Of a stretch of DNA of 64,000 bases, positions 26,891-35,143 are shown in pieces. The stretch's first letter is position 1; each line of letters opens with the position of its first letter. Below the pieces are notes generated by a model. The model did no database searches. It saw only the letters and a list, made by a program, of their open reading frames with translations, and had not been told where the DNA came from. The stretch lies in the NCBI GenBank assembly GCA_031553045.1, contig JAVBLZ010000016.1, positions 1 to 64,000 on the forward strand, given 5' to 3'. The position numbers and the translations under genes were made by a program. This DNA comes from CALXQW01 sp031553045. GTDB taxonomy: Bacteria > Verrucomicrobiota > Verrucomicrobiia > Opitutales > Intestinicryptomonadaceae.

Positions 26891-28204
26891 TTAGGTGAGG
26901 AGGTATTCGCCTTGAACTGGGATTGGGTCTATTGCTTTTGTGGTGCCGAAGGCGAGTGCTTCGGGGTTTGGGAGGTAGTTGAGGATGGATTTTTCTTTAA
27001 TCCAGCCGTATTTGAAGCGCATTCCGGAGTAGGCGCTTTCACGGCCTGCTATGGCTATTAGACATGAATTCACCATGGTTGACATAGTGTTTATGTGGTT
27101 GCCATTTCGCACGTGGTCTAGCAGGAATCTGTGTTCTTCTACGACGGCTTGGGCGAATTTATCGCTCTCATTGGCTGTCCAAGGTTTTTCGCCGACTATG
27201 GTTTTTGGGCCATTGAAAGAGAGGTTTAGCGTACCTTTGGTGCCGATGATTTTCTCGCCGACAAAACCTGCGGTTTTATCTTCCTGCCTGCAAATGCTAT
27301 TTACGGGGACGCCTTTAAAATCATAATTTACGGACATATTGCTAAAGCGGTTACCTTTCTTGCCGAATTCCAAATTGGGGCATCTGCCGCCGCTTGCGAC
27401 AACGTAGTCTGGCTCAATATCTTTGAGCGCCCAAAGTAGGACGTCTAAATTATGGATGTTTTGCTCAACATGCTGGTCTCCGCTTGTCCAGATAAAAGAG
27501 AGCCAGTTTTTGAGCTGAAATTCTATATTTTCAGGCGAGAGCAAATCAGCCTCATCAGGATACCAACCTGTGAGATATTTGCCTGCATAGCGTATTGATT
27601 GCGCCGCCACAATTTCACCAATTTGGCCGTCATGCACGCGTGAGATTGCTTCGGCATAGGCGCTGTAATATCTTGTCTGAGTGCCGCATACTACGCAGAG
27701 TTTTTTTTCATTTGCAAGCGGCACAAGTTCATTGGTAATTTTGCGTGCCCCAACAGGGTCTATACATATTGGTTTTTCGGCGAAGATATGCTTATTTTGT
27801 TTGAGAGCTTCTTCAATATGCAAAGGTCTGAATACGGGGGTTGTAGCCAAAATAACCACGTCAATTTCAGGTATGCTTAGCAGTTTTTTATAGGCGTCAA
27901 ACCCTGTAAATTGACGGTCTGCGGGCAAGTCATAAAGTTTTTTATCCGCATATTTTTTTGCAAAATTTTCAATCTTTGCGATAGAGCCTTTAATTCTATT
28001 TTCAAACAAATCGGCTATTGCTATGAGTTGGATATTTTGGTCGGCATCCATCATGTTTGTGATAGCGCCCGTGCCCCTAGAACCACAACCGATTAAGCCC
28101 ACTTTTATCTTGTCAGAGCCCTTTGCCATGGCCATTGAATACCTAGGCAAGCTGGCAAGCAAAGATGCCGCAGTTGCTGTTTTTACAAAGTTTCTTCTAT
28201 CCAT
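26891..28204 (-). CDS. Exported Gfo/Idh/MocA-family oxidoreductase or GH109-like protein
   Basis: 437 residues. A twin-arginine-like leader (MDRRNFVKTA, then a hydrophobic stretch to about residue 26) suggests export in folded form with bound NAD(P). The Rossmann motif GLIGCGSRGTG is at about 37-47, and AEKPICID near 140 is the family EKP motif. The C-terminal half is the Gfo/Idh alpha/beta dimerisation domain. The family oxidises sugars or inositols. A twin-arginine leader with tight NAD is also the plan of GH109 glycosidases, so alpha-N-acetylgalactosaminidase is possible. The start has a strong AAAGGGGAG site, and a TAAAACGTGTAA sequence lies 29 bases upstream. Confidence 0.8.
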   Translation of the reverse strand: MDRRNFVKTATAASLLASLPRYSMAMAKGSDKIKVGLIGCGSRGTGAITNMMDADQNIQLIAIADLFENRIKGSIAKIENFAKKYADKKLYDLPADRQFTGFDAYKKLLSIPEIDVVILATTPVFRPLHIEEALKQNKHIFAEKPICIDPVGARKITNELVPLANEKKLCVVCGTQTRYYSAYAEAISRVHDGQIGEIVAAQSIRYAGKYLTGWYPDEADLLSPENIEFQLKNWLSFIWTSGDQHVEQNIHNLDVLLWALKDIEPDYVVASGGRCPNLEFGKKGNRFSNMSVNYDFKGVPVNSICRQEDKTAGFVGEKIIGTKGTLNLSFNGPKTIVGEKPWTANESDKFAQAVVEEHRFLLDHVRNGNHINTMSTMVNSCLIAIAGRESAYSGMRFKYGWIKEKSILNYLPNPEALAFGTTKAIDPIPVQGEYLLT

Positions 28205-28232
28205 AAACTCCCCTTTATTATTTGTTTAACAT

Positions 28233-28244
28233 TAAAACGTGTAA
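28233..28244. promoter_or_regulatory. Putative operator upstream of the Gfo/Idh gene
   Basis: TAAAACGTGTAA shares 10 of 12 positions with the palindrome at 31440 and lies at almost the same distance from its gene (29 bases) as the GH20 site (30 bases). Confidence 0.25.
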
Positions 28245-28321
28245 GCAAATTTAAGCTCAAAGGCAAAAGTTTCAAGCGCTATTTTAGATATTTTTAGCGC
28301 CCGCATTAATAATGCTTCAAA

Positions 28322-30070
28322 CTAAAGCTTGGGCAAAAACGGAGACAAAATTTTTATGGAATCAACTTTATCCAGATTCGCCATCTGCACTTGCCAAGCA
28401 AGATATACGGAGGCGTTTATAACTTTATTTTTGTCTGTCATAAGACCCAGCAGGGAAGACGCCATTGAGAAAGTTTCTTTTGCGTAATCAAATTTTTTTG
28501 CGGCGGCAAAAGAAAGCGCCATGTCGCAGATTGAATAAAAAGTTTTTTCGTCTTTAATTTTCCGCACGCTTTTTTGCAATATCTCAAACGCCAAAGCGTC
28601 TTCGCCAATGAGGCTCATATTTTCGCAAATTGGTTTGATGAGAAGCGACACGTCTGAATTGTCCTGAACTTGCATGAAACAATCTCTTGCAAAGAGCGCC
28701 CAAACCGCCGCCAAAGACTTGTCTTTGGTTGCCAAAACTTTTACAATTTCAGAAAGATGCGCCGAGTAATTGCCCATGTTGGATTTGCAAACTATGTCTG
28801 TGGGCGCAACGCTGTCCGACAAAAATTTGACTGTCGCAGAATCTATCCTTGCCGGATTGGTGCTTTTAAGAAAGGCGATTATGGTATCTAAATTTTTGTC
28901 CGGCAAAGTGCAAAGCGCCAAGACGATGCAGTTTGCCTGAGCGCCAATATCCTTGATTTTTTTTGCGACATTCCGAGCGTCCGCCGCCCTTCCTTCTTTG
29001 GCGAGCCTGATTGCTATTTCGGCAAAATATTTGTCTTGAATTTTCTCATCAGGGATTTTGGAAATAATCTCCAATGCCGCCTCAAACTTGCCGCCGATTA
29101 TAAAACTTTCCGTGGCGATAAGGGTAAGGTCTCTTATCAGGGCGTGGTCTGTGATTGCGCACATAACCGTAAAAGATAAATCCGCCTGCCCCGCATTTGC
29201 GGCGGCGCTCGCCACGTCAAAAAGTGCGGTGTTGCGCATTTTTTCAACGGTAATTCTGGATGCGTTTTTGTAGGCTAGTTCTAAAATTTCTTTGTAGGCA
29301 AGTTTGTCGGCATCATTAAAAGCCCTGGCAATAGGAGACATGGTTTTGATTTGAGCCGCCGACGCCAAATCGGAATTCACCAAATTTGCGTGGTACTTAG
29401 ATTCAGTCAAAACCTTTTTCACCAAAGATTCCGCCGGTGCGGGCTTTTGCATTTGAGTTTGCACAATGCTCTTTATTGCAGAACGCCCCTGCAATTTTAC
29501 GCCCTCCAAAGCGATGTCTCTTTCCGCAATAACCTGACTTTTTACGGCGTAAGAATTTATAGCCGATATGCAAATATTTACCATTTTAAGGGCGTCGTCC
29601 CCGAGTTTTTTGACACCGTCTTTAACATCTGATTTTTTGCGTATTATCAGGAATGCCAAGTCTTTCAACGCCTCATCACGCAGGGCGGAATCTTTATTCG
29701 ACAGCGCAACCGCCCAAGGGAAAATTTCATTCTGCATTTGCGGCTCTGAAAGCAAAGTTAAATTTTCAACAAGCGCCCCATTCAACTGATTGAATGAAAG
29801 AGGACCCAAGTTGAGATTGTCGCTTTTGACTATGTCTAATGCAATGCGTGTGCTGGGGTATTTTTCAAGAATACCGTTCACGTCTTGACGCGCTTCCATG
29901 CAAAAATCCAAAGCTTTTGAGTATTCAACATTATTGGCGGCTTCAAGCGCCCTGACAATTTTTGCAGACGCCCCTACGTAAATTTTGTTCGCCTTTTCTT
30001 CAGGCTTTTCACATGAAGATAAAAGAGCAAGAAGCACGCTAAGCGCAAAAAATCTTTTTAAAATGTACAT
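28322..30070 (-). CDS. Hypothetical outer-membrane-type lipoprotein, alpha-helical repeat protein
   Basis: 582 residues. The N-terminus has a lipoprotein signal with lipobox LLSSC, the cysteine at residue 20. The rest is strongly helical, with many 30-40 residue units rich in Ala, Leu and Lys (for example AFNDADKLAYKEILELAYKN and AGQADLSFTVMCAI patterns), suggesting a TPR- or HEAT-like superhelix. I do not recognise a named family. A helical scaffold on the membrane is the most I can infer. It follows the MFS gene on the same strand with a 50-base gap. A short ORF start at 30089 on the other strand is a shadow of these genes. Confidence 0.65.
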   Translation of the reverse strand: MYILKRFFALSVLLALLSSCEKPEEKANKIYVGASAKIVRALEAANNVEYSKALDFCMEARQDVNGILEKYPSTRIALDIVKSDNLNLGPLSFNQLNGALVENLTLLSEPQMQNEIFPWAVALSNKDSALRDEALKDLAFLIIRKKSDVKDGVKKLGDDALKMVNICISAINSYAVKSQVIAERDIALEGVKLQGRSAIKSIVQTQMQKPAPAESLVKKVLTESKYHANLVNSDLASAAQIKTMSPIARAFNDADKLAYKEILELAYKNASRITVEKMRNTALFDVASAAANAGQADLSFTVMCAITDHALIRDLTLIATESFIIGGKFEAALEIISKIPDEKIQDKYFAEIAIRLAKEGRAADARNVAKKIKDIGAQANCIVLALCTLPDKNLDTIIAFLKSTNPARIDSATVKFLSDSVAPTDIVCKSNMGNYSAHLSEIVKVLATKDKSLAAVWALFARDCFMQVQDNSDVSLLIKPICENMSLIGEDALAFEILQKSVRKIKDEKTFYSICDMALSFAAAKKFDYAKETFSMASSLLGLMTDKNKVINASVYLAWQVQMANLDKVDSIKILSPFLPKL

Positions 30071-30120
30071 GGCAAAAATTCTTATCTAATGCCCTTTACT
30101 TGTAAAGTACTAAAGCATCT

Positions 30121-31383
30121 TCAATCAAAATCTATCGTAAATTCAGATAGTTTTGCGCAAGAAAAAAACAGACAGGCAAAGGCTAAAACAACGCAAAATA
30201 TCATAGACTGCTCCAAAGATAAAATACTTATTGCCGCAGCACATATAAGCAATCCCAAGCCTGTGGTAAGACCCCAAATGGCGCTTATCACACTCAGCAC
30301 CCAACCCCTGCGCTTATCGCTGGAAGCTTTTGAAAACATCGCCAAGACAGAATAATAAGTAAGCGGAAATCCAAACGAAGCCACGACAACCATGCCCCAA
30401 ACAAAATATTCGTTGCCGAAAAGCGGCACCAATAAAGTTATCAGAGACATCCATACGGAAAATCTGAGCACGCCGCACATAGAAAATTTTGAAATCAAAA
30501 GCGGACCCAGCCACAAGAATATCACGCCCGCACCCAGAGAAAATATCGAGATAAAATACGCCAACTGCTGCGCCGAAAAATCATAATTACGCACAAGCAT
30601 AAGCGGCAACAACCCTGAAAATGCCGCCGAAGCCACTTGCGAGGTTACAAAAATTATCAAACGCTGCCTTGCATTTCTAAATTTCCCGAGGAGCAATATG
30701 TCGCCCAAAGATTTTTTCCAATCTGAAAGGGAAATTTTTTTTGCCTCTGAAGATTTGTCTTTCGGCAGGCTGAAATATAGAAACCCCACGCAGATAAAAA
30801 ATAAAATTGCGTTAATCCAAAAAGGCAGGCTCCACACTTTTGCGGAATCTCCAAGCCCCATGAATATTGAGGCAAAGGCGGGGCCCACCATAAAGCCCAA
30901 AGTCATCACAAATAAACTTGCGCCCAGATAAAAATTTTTCTGCGCTTCCGTTTTGGAATGAGAAACCAAACTTGCCTGTATAATCCCGTCAACGCCCGCC
31001 AATGCGCCTATGAAAATTCTTGCAAATATAAAAACCCACAGGCTTAAAAACACCACCGACAACGCTTGTATTGCGCAAGCCAAAAAGGACAAAAATATTG
31101 TAACAATCAATAAGCCCTTGCGCCCTTTTGCGTCTGAAACCAAACCCAACAATGGCGCAAATAAAAATACGGCAATGGGGTATGCCGCCAAAGTCAGTCC
31201 GTAAAGAAAATCCCGAAGATGATTTGACGCACCCGGAAGCATATCCAAAGACGGTTTTTCAACCTCTGCAAGCATGGGCACTAAAATTGGTATAACCATG
31301 CTTTCGCACACCAAATGCAAAAAAATCGCACCCAAAAGAGGCAGAGAAAACGCCAAAGGCAGACTGTCCTTTTTATAACTCAT
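30121..31383 (-). CDS. MFS transporter, drug:H+ antiporter / TetA-like
   Basis: 420 residues with about 12 membrane helices. The loop 2-3 signature GLVSDAKGRKG (about 81-91) is the major facilitator motif A. GFMVGPAFASIF in helix 5 resembles motif C of antiporters (GPxxG-like), which favours export over uptake. It probably exports a drug, metabolite or sugar by proton exchange; the substrate cannot be read. It is divergent from the sialidase-like gene at 31503, so their promoters share 120 bases that hold the TAAAACGTTTTA palindrome. Confidence 0.82.
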   Translation of the reverse strand: MSYKKDSLPLAFSLPLLGAIFLHLVCESMVIPILVPMLAEVEKPSLDMLPGASNHLRDFLYGLTLAAYPIAVFLFAPLLGLVSDAKGRKGLLIVTIFLSFLACAIQALSVVFLSLWVFIFARIFIGALAGVDGIIQASLVSHSKTEAQKNFYLGASLFVMTLGFMVGPAFASIFMGLGDSAKVWSLPFWINAILFFICVGFLYFSLPKDKSSEAKKISLSDWKKSLGDILLLGKFRNARQRLIIFVTSQVASAAFSGLLPLMLVRNYDFSAQQLAYFISIFSLGAGVIFLWLGPLLISKFSMCGVLRFSVWMSLITLLVPLFGNEYFVWGMVVVASFGFPLTYYSVLAMFSKASSDKRRGWVLSVISAIWGLTTGLGLLICAAAISILSLEQSMIFCVVLAFACLFFSCAKLSEFTIDFD

Positions 31384-31431
31384 TGATAAACGTAAAGTTC
31401 TCAGAATATCAATTTTTTTTCAATCTTTTTC

Positions 31432-31462
31432 TTGCCAACTAAAACGTTTTATGCAATACTAT
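31432..31462 (+). promoter_or_regulatory. Putative promoter with a perfect palindromic operator
   Basis: TTGCCA (31432-31437) and TACTAT (31457-31462) form a possible -35/-10 pair with a long 19-base spacer. Between them lies the perfect 12-base palindrome TAAAACGTTTTA (31440-31451), a position that would suit a LacI- or ROK-type repressor. Confidence 0.4.
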
Positions 31463-31502
31463 TACTAGCTACTACGACGTAACCCCTTAAGCATTACAGA
31501 TT

Positions 31503-32588
31503 ATGGATAAATTATTAAATCTCATCACTGCTCTCTTGCTTTTTCTCATATTAGCGCATGCCACATATCTTTTGGCGGACGAAAACCCTTCAATTATTTC
31601 AAAGGCTGAAATTTTTAAGGCTGATGAATTTTTTAACTCTTGCCATGCCTCAACCGTTCTTGAGACAAAGTCGGGCGGGTCTATAGTGGCATATTTTGCG
31701 GGCAGCAAAGAAGGCGCTAAAGATGTCTGTATTTGGCTTAGCAAATTTGAAAACAACTCATGGCAGAATCCAAAAAAAATAATCTATTCGGCTATGACTT
31801 CCGGCAAAGAAGAACCCTGCTGGAACCCAGTGTTATTCAGGCTCAAAAGCGGCAGGATTATCTTATTTTTTAAGCAGGCCGGCAACTGGAAAAACTGGAA
31901 AGGCATGCAGTCCTTTTCCGACGACGAGGGCGAAACTTGGTCTAAGCCCGAAGCACTCCAACCTGACGGCAACGCAGGTCCAATAAAAAATAAGCCCGTG
32001 TATGTGGGCACTAGGATTATTGCGCCCACAAGCGATGAACCTGCACCGACGGATTGGCGGGTTTATTTTTGGATTTCTGACGACGACGCAAAAACTTGGA
32101 AACGTACGGATTACGTAAACACCGCCGAAGAAATCGGCGGCATTCAGCCTTCTATACTTATTCATAAAAATGGATATCTGCAGGCGGTTGGGCGCACGCC
32201 TAAAACTGGGGGATATGTTTATCAAACTTGGTCTAAAGACGGCGGCATTACCTGGAGTAAAATTTGCTCCACAGGCTTGCCCAATCCAAATTCAGGCACA
32301 GACGCAATAACGCTCAAAGACGGCAGGCATCTATTGATTTATAATCATACCTCAAAAGGCAGAAGCCCTCTGAACCTCGCAATTTCGGACGACGGCATAA
32401 GATGGTTCCCGCTAATGGTTTTAGAAGACAGTAAAGGTGAATATTCATACCCGGCAATAATTCAAAGAGAAAACGGTTTGGTGGAACTTACCTACACAAA
32501 TAAAAGGAAAACAATATCGCACGCCCTGCTAGACCCATCAAAATTTGCGCCTGGCAAAAAGATGCTCACGCAAGCTTGGGAAATGTAA
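31503..32588 (+). CDS. Secreted sialidase-superfamily (BNR) protein
   Basis: 361 residues with a signal peptide (about 1-25). The first strand carries CHASTVLE and AYFAGSKEGAKDVCIWLS (about 39-78), the hallmark of a Sialidase_2/BNR group in bacteria. Asp-boxes are SDDEGETW (about 139-146), SDDDAKTW (about 191-198), SKDGGITW (about 242-249) and SDDGIRW. GEYSYPAIIQ near 310 is also typical. The canonical FRIP sialidase motif is absent, so the substrate may not be sialic acid; related propellers include lyases acting on glucuronate-capped glycans. The next gene, an exported FAD oxidoreductase, begins 12 bases later, so they are an operon. Confidence 0.75.
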   Translation: MDKLLNLITALLLFLILAHATYLLADENPSIISKAEIFKADEFFNSCHASTVLETKSGGSIVAYFAGSKEGAKDVCIWLSKFENNSWQNPKKIIYSAMTSGKEEPCWNPVLFRLKSGRIILFFKQAGNWKNWKGMQSFSDDEGETWSKPEALQPDGNAGPIKNKPVYVGTRIIAPTSDEPAPTDWRVYFWISDDDAKTWKRTDYVNTAEEIGGIQPSILIHKNGYLQAVGRTPKTGGYVYQTWSKDGGITWSKICSTGLPNPNSGTDAITLKDGRHLLIYNHTSKGRSPLNLAISDDGIRWFPLMVLEDSKGEYSYPAIIQRENGLVELTYTNKRKTISHALLDPSKFAPGKKMLTQAWEM

Positions 32589-32600
32589 ATTATACAAATT

Positions 32601-33962
32601 ATGAAAAGACGAGATTTTTTTAAAAAGACCGGCCTTGGGGCGGGCGCAATTTTAGCATCCTCTACACCCGTTATAGCCGTAGAAGATTCCACGAAAACTG
32701 TGAATCTGCAAAAAAGCATCCCTGTAAATTATAACTGCGATGTTGCGGTAATAGGCGGCGGGATAGCCGGCGTTTCTGCCGCTTGTGCGGCGGCAAAGTC
32801 TGGCGCAAGCGTCATTCTTGTTGAAAGGTTTGCCGTAACGGGCGGTATGCTCACAACAGGCGGTGTCGCAAATTTTTGCGGCAGAATGGCAAATCAAGGC
32901 GAGGTTTTTTCAGGAATTTTGGATGAACTTAAACGCTTTAACGCACTTGGCGAAGGCAAGCGCAACACAGTTTTTCATTATGAAATTTTGGCGTTGGTTC
33001 TGCAAGAAATGCTTTTGAAGCGCAAAGTAAAATTACTGCTACACACACGTTTTGTAGATGTTATTGCAAAAGATAGACAGGTGCGTCAGGCAATAATTTG
33101 CGGCAAAAGCGGCTTAGAAGCTATAAGCGCAAAAATGTTTATAGACTGTTCAGGAGAGGCTGATTTGGCTCGTTACGCAGGTTTTAAAACCATGAAGGGT
33201 GATTCGGTAAATGGCTACCAGCTACCAATGTCGCAGATGTCTTTCTGGAGAGAAGTGCCTGAAGATGAAGTTATACAGCAAGTGCCTGAAGATTTTTATA
33301 ACGTAATAAAAACAAAATCAGACTTGCCAATGACGACCCTTTGGCCGGACGGTCCTAAAGGCAAGGCAATGAAAATCAAGATACCCATGTTTGACTCCAC
33401 AAGCACGGAAAGCCTCACAAGCGCTGAAATTCAGGCAAGAAGAAGGGTTATGGAAGTTTTGTACTATTATCAAAGTGTAGAAAAACGGCCATACAGATTT
33501 GTGAATTGCGCTCCCATAATAGGCATCAGGGAAGGTTGCAGAATTGTGGGCGACTATGTTTTAAATGTTGAAGATTTGCGGGCAGGCAGAGCCTTTGAAG
33601 ACGCCGTTGCAATAGGCACTTTTGTCTTGGACGGCCACAAGCCCACAGACGATAAACGCACGTTTATACTGCCTGAAAATCAGCTAAAAGTGCCGCCGTA
33701 TCAAATACCTTTGCGCAGTCTTACTGCGGCAGATGCAGACAACCTTTTTATGGCGGGCAGATGTTTTTCCGCAGACCAACTTGCCCTTTCCAGCGCAAGG
33801 GTTTCTACAAGCGGCTCAATGATGGGGCAAGCTGCGGGCATAGCGGCGGCAATGTGCGCCAAGCAAAATGTAGAAGCCAGAAAGGTAGATTACAAACTCT
33901 TGCGCAAAGAAATTGAATCAAGAGGCGCTAATTTGGAAGTCAAGGCGTCGAAAAAATCCTAA
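32601..33962 (+). CDS. Exported FAD-dependent oxidoreductase (FAD_oxidored type)
   Basis: 453 residues. The leader MKRRDFFKKTGLGAGAILAS looks like a twin-arginine signal with RRDFF, suggesting export as a folded flavoprotein. The FAD-binding Rossmann motif VIGGGIAGVSAA is at about 51-62, and VERFAVTGGMLTTGG follows near 74-88. Late motifs are FMAGRCFSADQLAL near 393 and STSGSMMGQAAG near 408, typical of the FAD_oxidored family in carbohydrate clusters. The natural electron acceptor and substrate are unknown. Close linkage to the sialidase-like gene suggests that it oxidises a sugar released by that protein. Confidence 0.8.
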   Translation: MKRRDFFKKTGLGAGAILASSTPVIAVEDSTKTVNLQKSIPVNYNCDVAVIGGGIAGVSAACAAAKSGASVILVERFAVTGGMLTTGGVANFCGRMANQGEVFSGILDELKRFNALGEGKRNTVFHYEILALVLQEMLLKRKVKLLLHTRFVDVIAKDRQVRQAIICGKSGLEAISAKMFIDCSGEADLARYAGFKTMKGDSVNGYQLPMSQMSFWREVPEDEVIQQVPEDFYNVIKTKSDLPMTTLWPDGPKGKAMKIKIPMFDSTSTESLTSAEIQARRRVMEVLYYYQSVEKRPYRFVNCAPIIGIREGCRIVGDYVLNVEDLRAGRAFEDAVAIGTFVLDGHKPTDDKRTFILPENQLKVPPYQIPLRSLTAADADNLFMAGRCFSADQLALSSARVSTSGSMMGQAAGIAAAMCAKQNVEARKVDYKLLRKEIESRGANLEVKASKKS

Positions 33963-34017
33963 ACAAGATTGCAAGTTTTGCAAACTGCGTGGGATTTTCT
34001 ACAGTTAAGTTTTTGTC

Positions 34018-35142
34018 TTATACCGCAAAAGCGTTTAATTTTTCTGCGACATATTCCATCTGTTCACGGGGAAGCTCTGAATATATGGGCAAAGCCAGAC
34101 TCGTCTTTGCGACTTCTTCGGAAACGGGAAAATCACCCGCTTTGTAGCCCAAGGGCGCAAAACATTCTTGAATATGCAAAGGCATTGGATAATAAATTTC
34201 AGTACCAATACCGTCTTGCTTTAATTTTGCAAGGCATTCATCCCTATTTGCAATGCGGACAATATACTGGTTGTAAACAGATTTATTCTGCGGCAAAATT
34301 TTGGGCGTTATAATATTTTTGTTGCCCGCAAAAGCTTTGTCATAAAACGCCGCATTCAAAGTGCGCATAGAAGCCCACTTATCCAGATATTTAAGCTTAA
34401 CGCTCAGAGCCGCCGCCTGTATTGCATCCAAACGGAAATTGCCGCCCACAGTTTTGTGGTAATACTTAGGCTCCATACCATGATTGCGGATGCGCTTTGA
34501 TTCGGCAATTACAGACGAATTTTGAGATACTATCATGCCGCCGTCGCCAAGCCCGCCCAAATTTTTTGTCGGAAAAAAGCTCAGGCAACCGCAATCTCCG
34601 AATGAACCAGACTGCTTGCCGTCTTGCATTGCACCTATAGACTGTGCACAATCCTCAATCACAAAAAGTTTGTGTTTTTTTGCAATCTCACAAATTGGGC
34701 GCATATTGGCGCACTGTCCAAATAGGTGGACGGGGATTATCGCCTTTGTGCGTGGAGTAATTTTAGACTCCAGCAATTTCTCGTCCATATTGAAGGTAAC
34801 CGGATCTATATCCACAAATACCGGCCTTGCGCCCACACGCCACACCGCCCCTGCGGTTGCAAAAAAAGTGTACGCAGGCACAATGACCTCATCAGGTTCA
34901 TTCTTGTCGAGAGGCGACCTGTAAATGCCCAGCGCCATAAGAGCCGCAATAAGAGCGTCCGTTCCGCTAGACATGCCTGCTGCTGCGGGCACGCCGCAAT
35001 AGCTTGCCAGTTGCGCTTCCAATTTTTCCACACATGGCCCGCCTATAAAAAACTGACTTTCCAAAACTTCGTCTAAGGCAGATTTAATTTCTTCCTTAAT
35101 TTCGGAATACTGTTTTTTTAAATCAAATAAAGCTATATTCAT
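34018..35142 (-). CDS. DegT/DnrJ/EryC1/StrS-family sugar aminotransferase
   Basis: 374 residues, full length. These PLP enzymes move an amino group onto a keto-sugar nucleotide during O-antigen or capsule synthesis. MSSGTDALIAAL (57-68) binds the cofactor phosphate, EDCAQSIGA near 163-171 is the PLP aspartate loop, and the Schiff-base lysine is K193 in FFPTKNLGGLGDGG. It is followed on the other strand by the convergent FAD oxidoreductase. Its start lies one base after the stop of the orphan membrane gene, so they are co-transcribed. Other glycan-synthesis genes are not next to it. Confidence 0.92.
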   Translation of the reverse strand: MNIALFDLKKQYSEIKEEIKSALDEVLESQFFIGGPCVEKLEAQLASYCGVPAAAGMSSGTDALIAALMALGIYRSPLDKNEPDEVIVPAYTFFATAGAVWRVGARPVFVDIDPVTFNMDEKLLESKITPRTKAIIPVHLFGQCANMRPICEIAKKHKLFVIEDCAQSIGAMQDGKQSGSFGDCGCLSFFPTKNLGGLGDGGMIVSQNSSVIAESKRIRNHGMEPKYYHKTVGGNFRLDAIQAAALSVKLKYLDKWASMRTLNAAFYDKAFAGNKNIITPKILPQNKSVYNQYIVRIANRDECLAKLKQDGIGTEIYYPMPLHIQECFAPLGYKAGDFPVSEEVAKTSLALPIYSELPREQMEYVAEKLNAFAV

Positions 35143-35143
35143 A

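Noticed and set aside
33963..34017. TTGCAA-GTT-TTGCAA hairpin as a terminator
   Set aside because: The stem is only six bases, AT-rich, and lacks a following T run.
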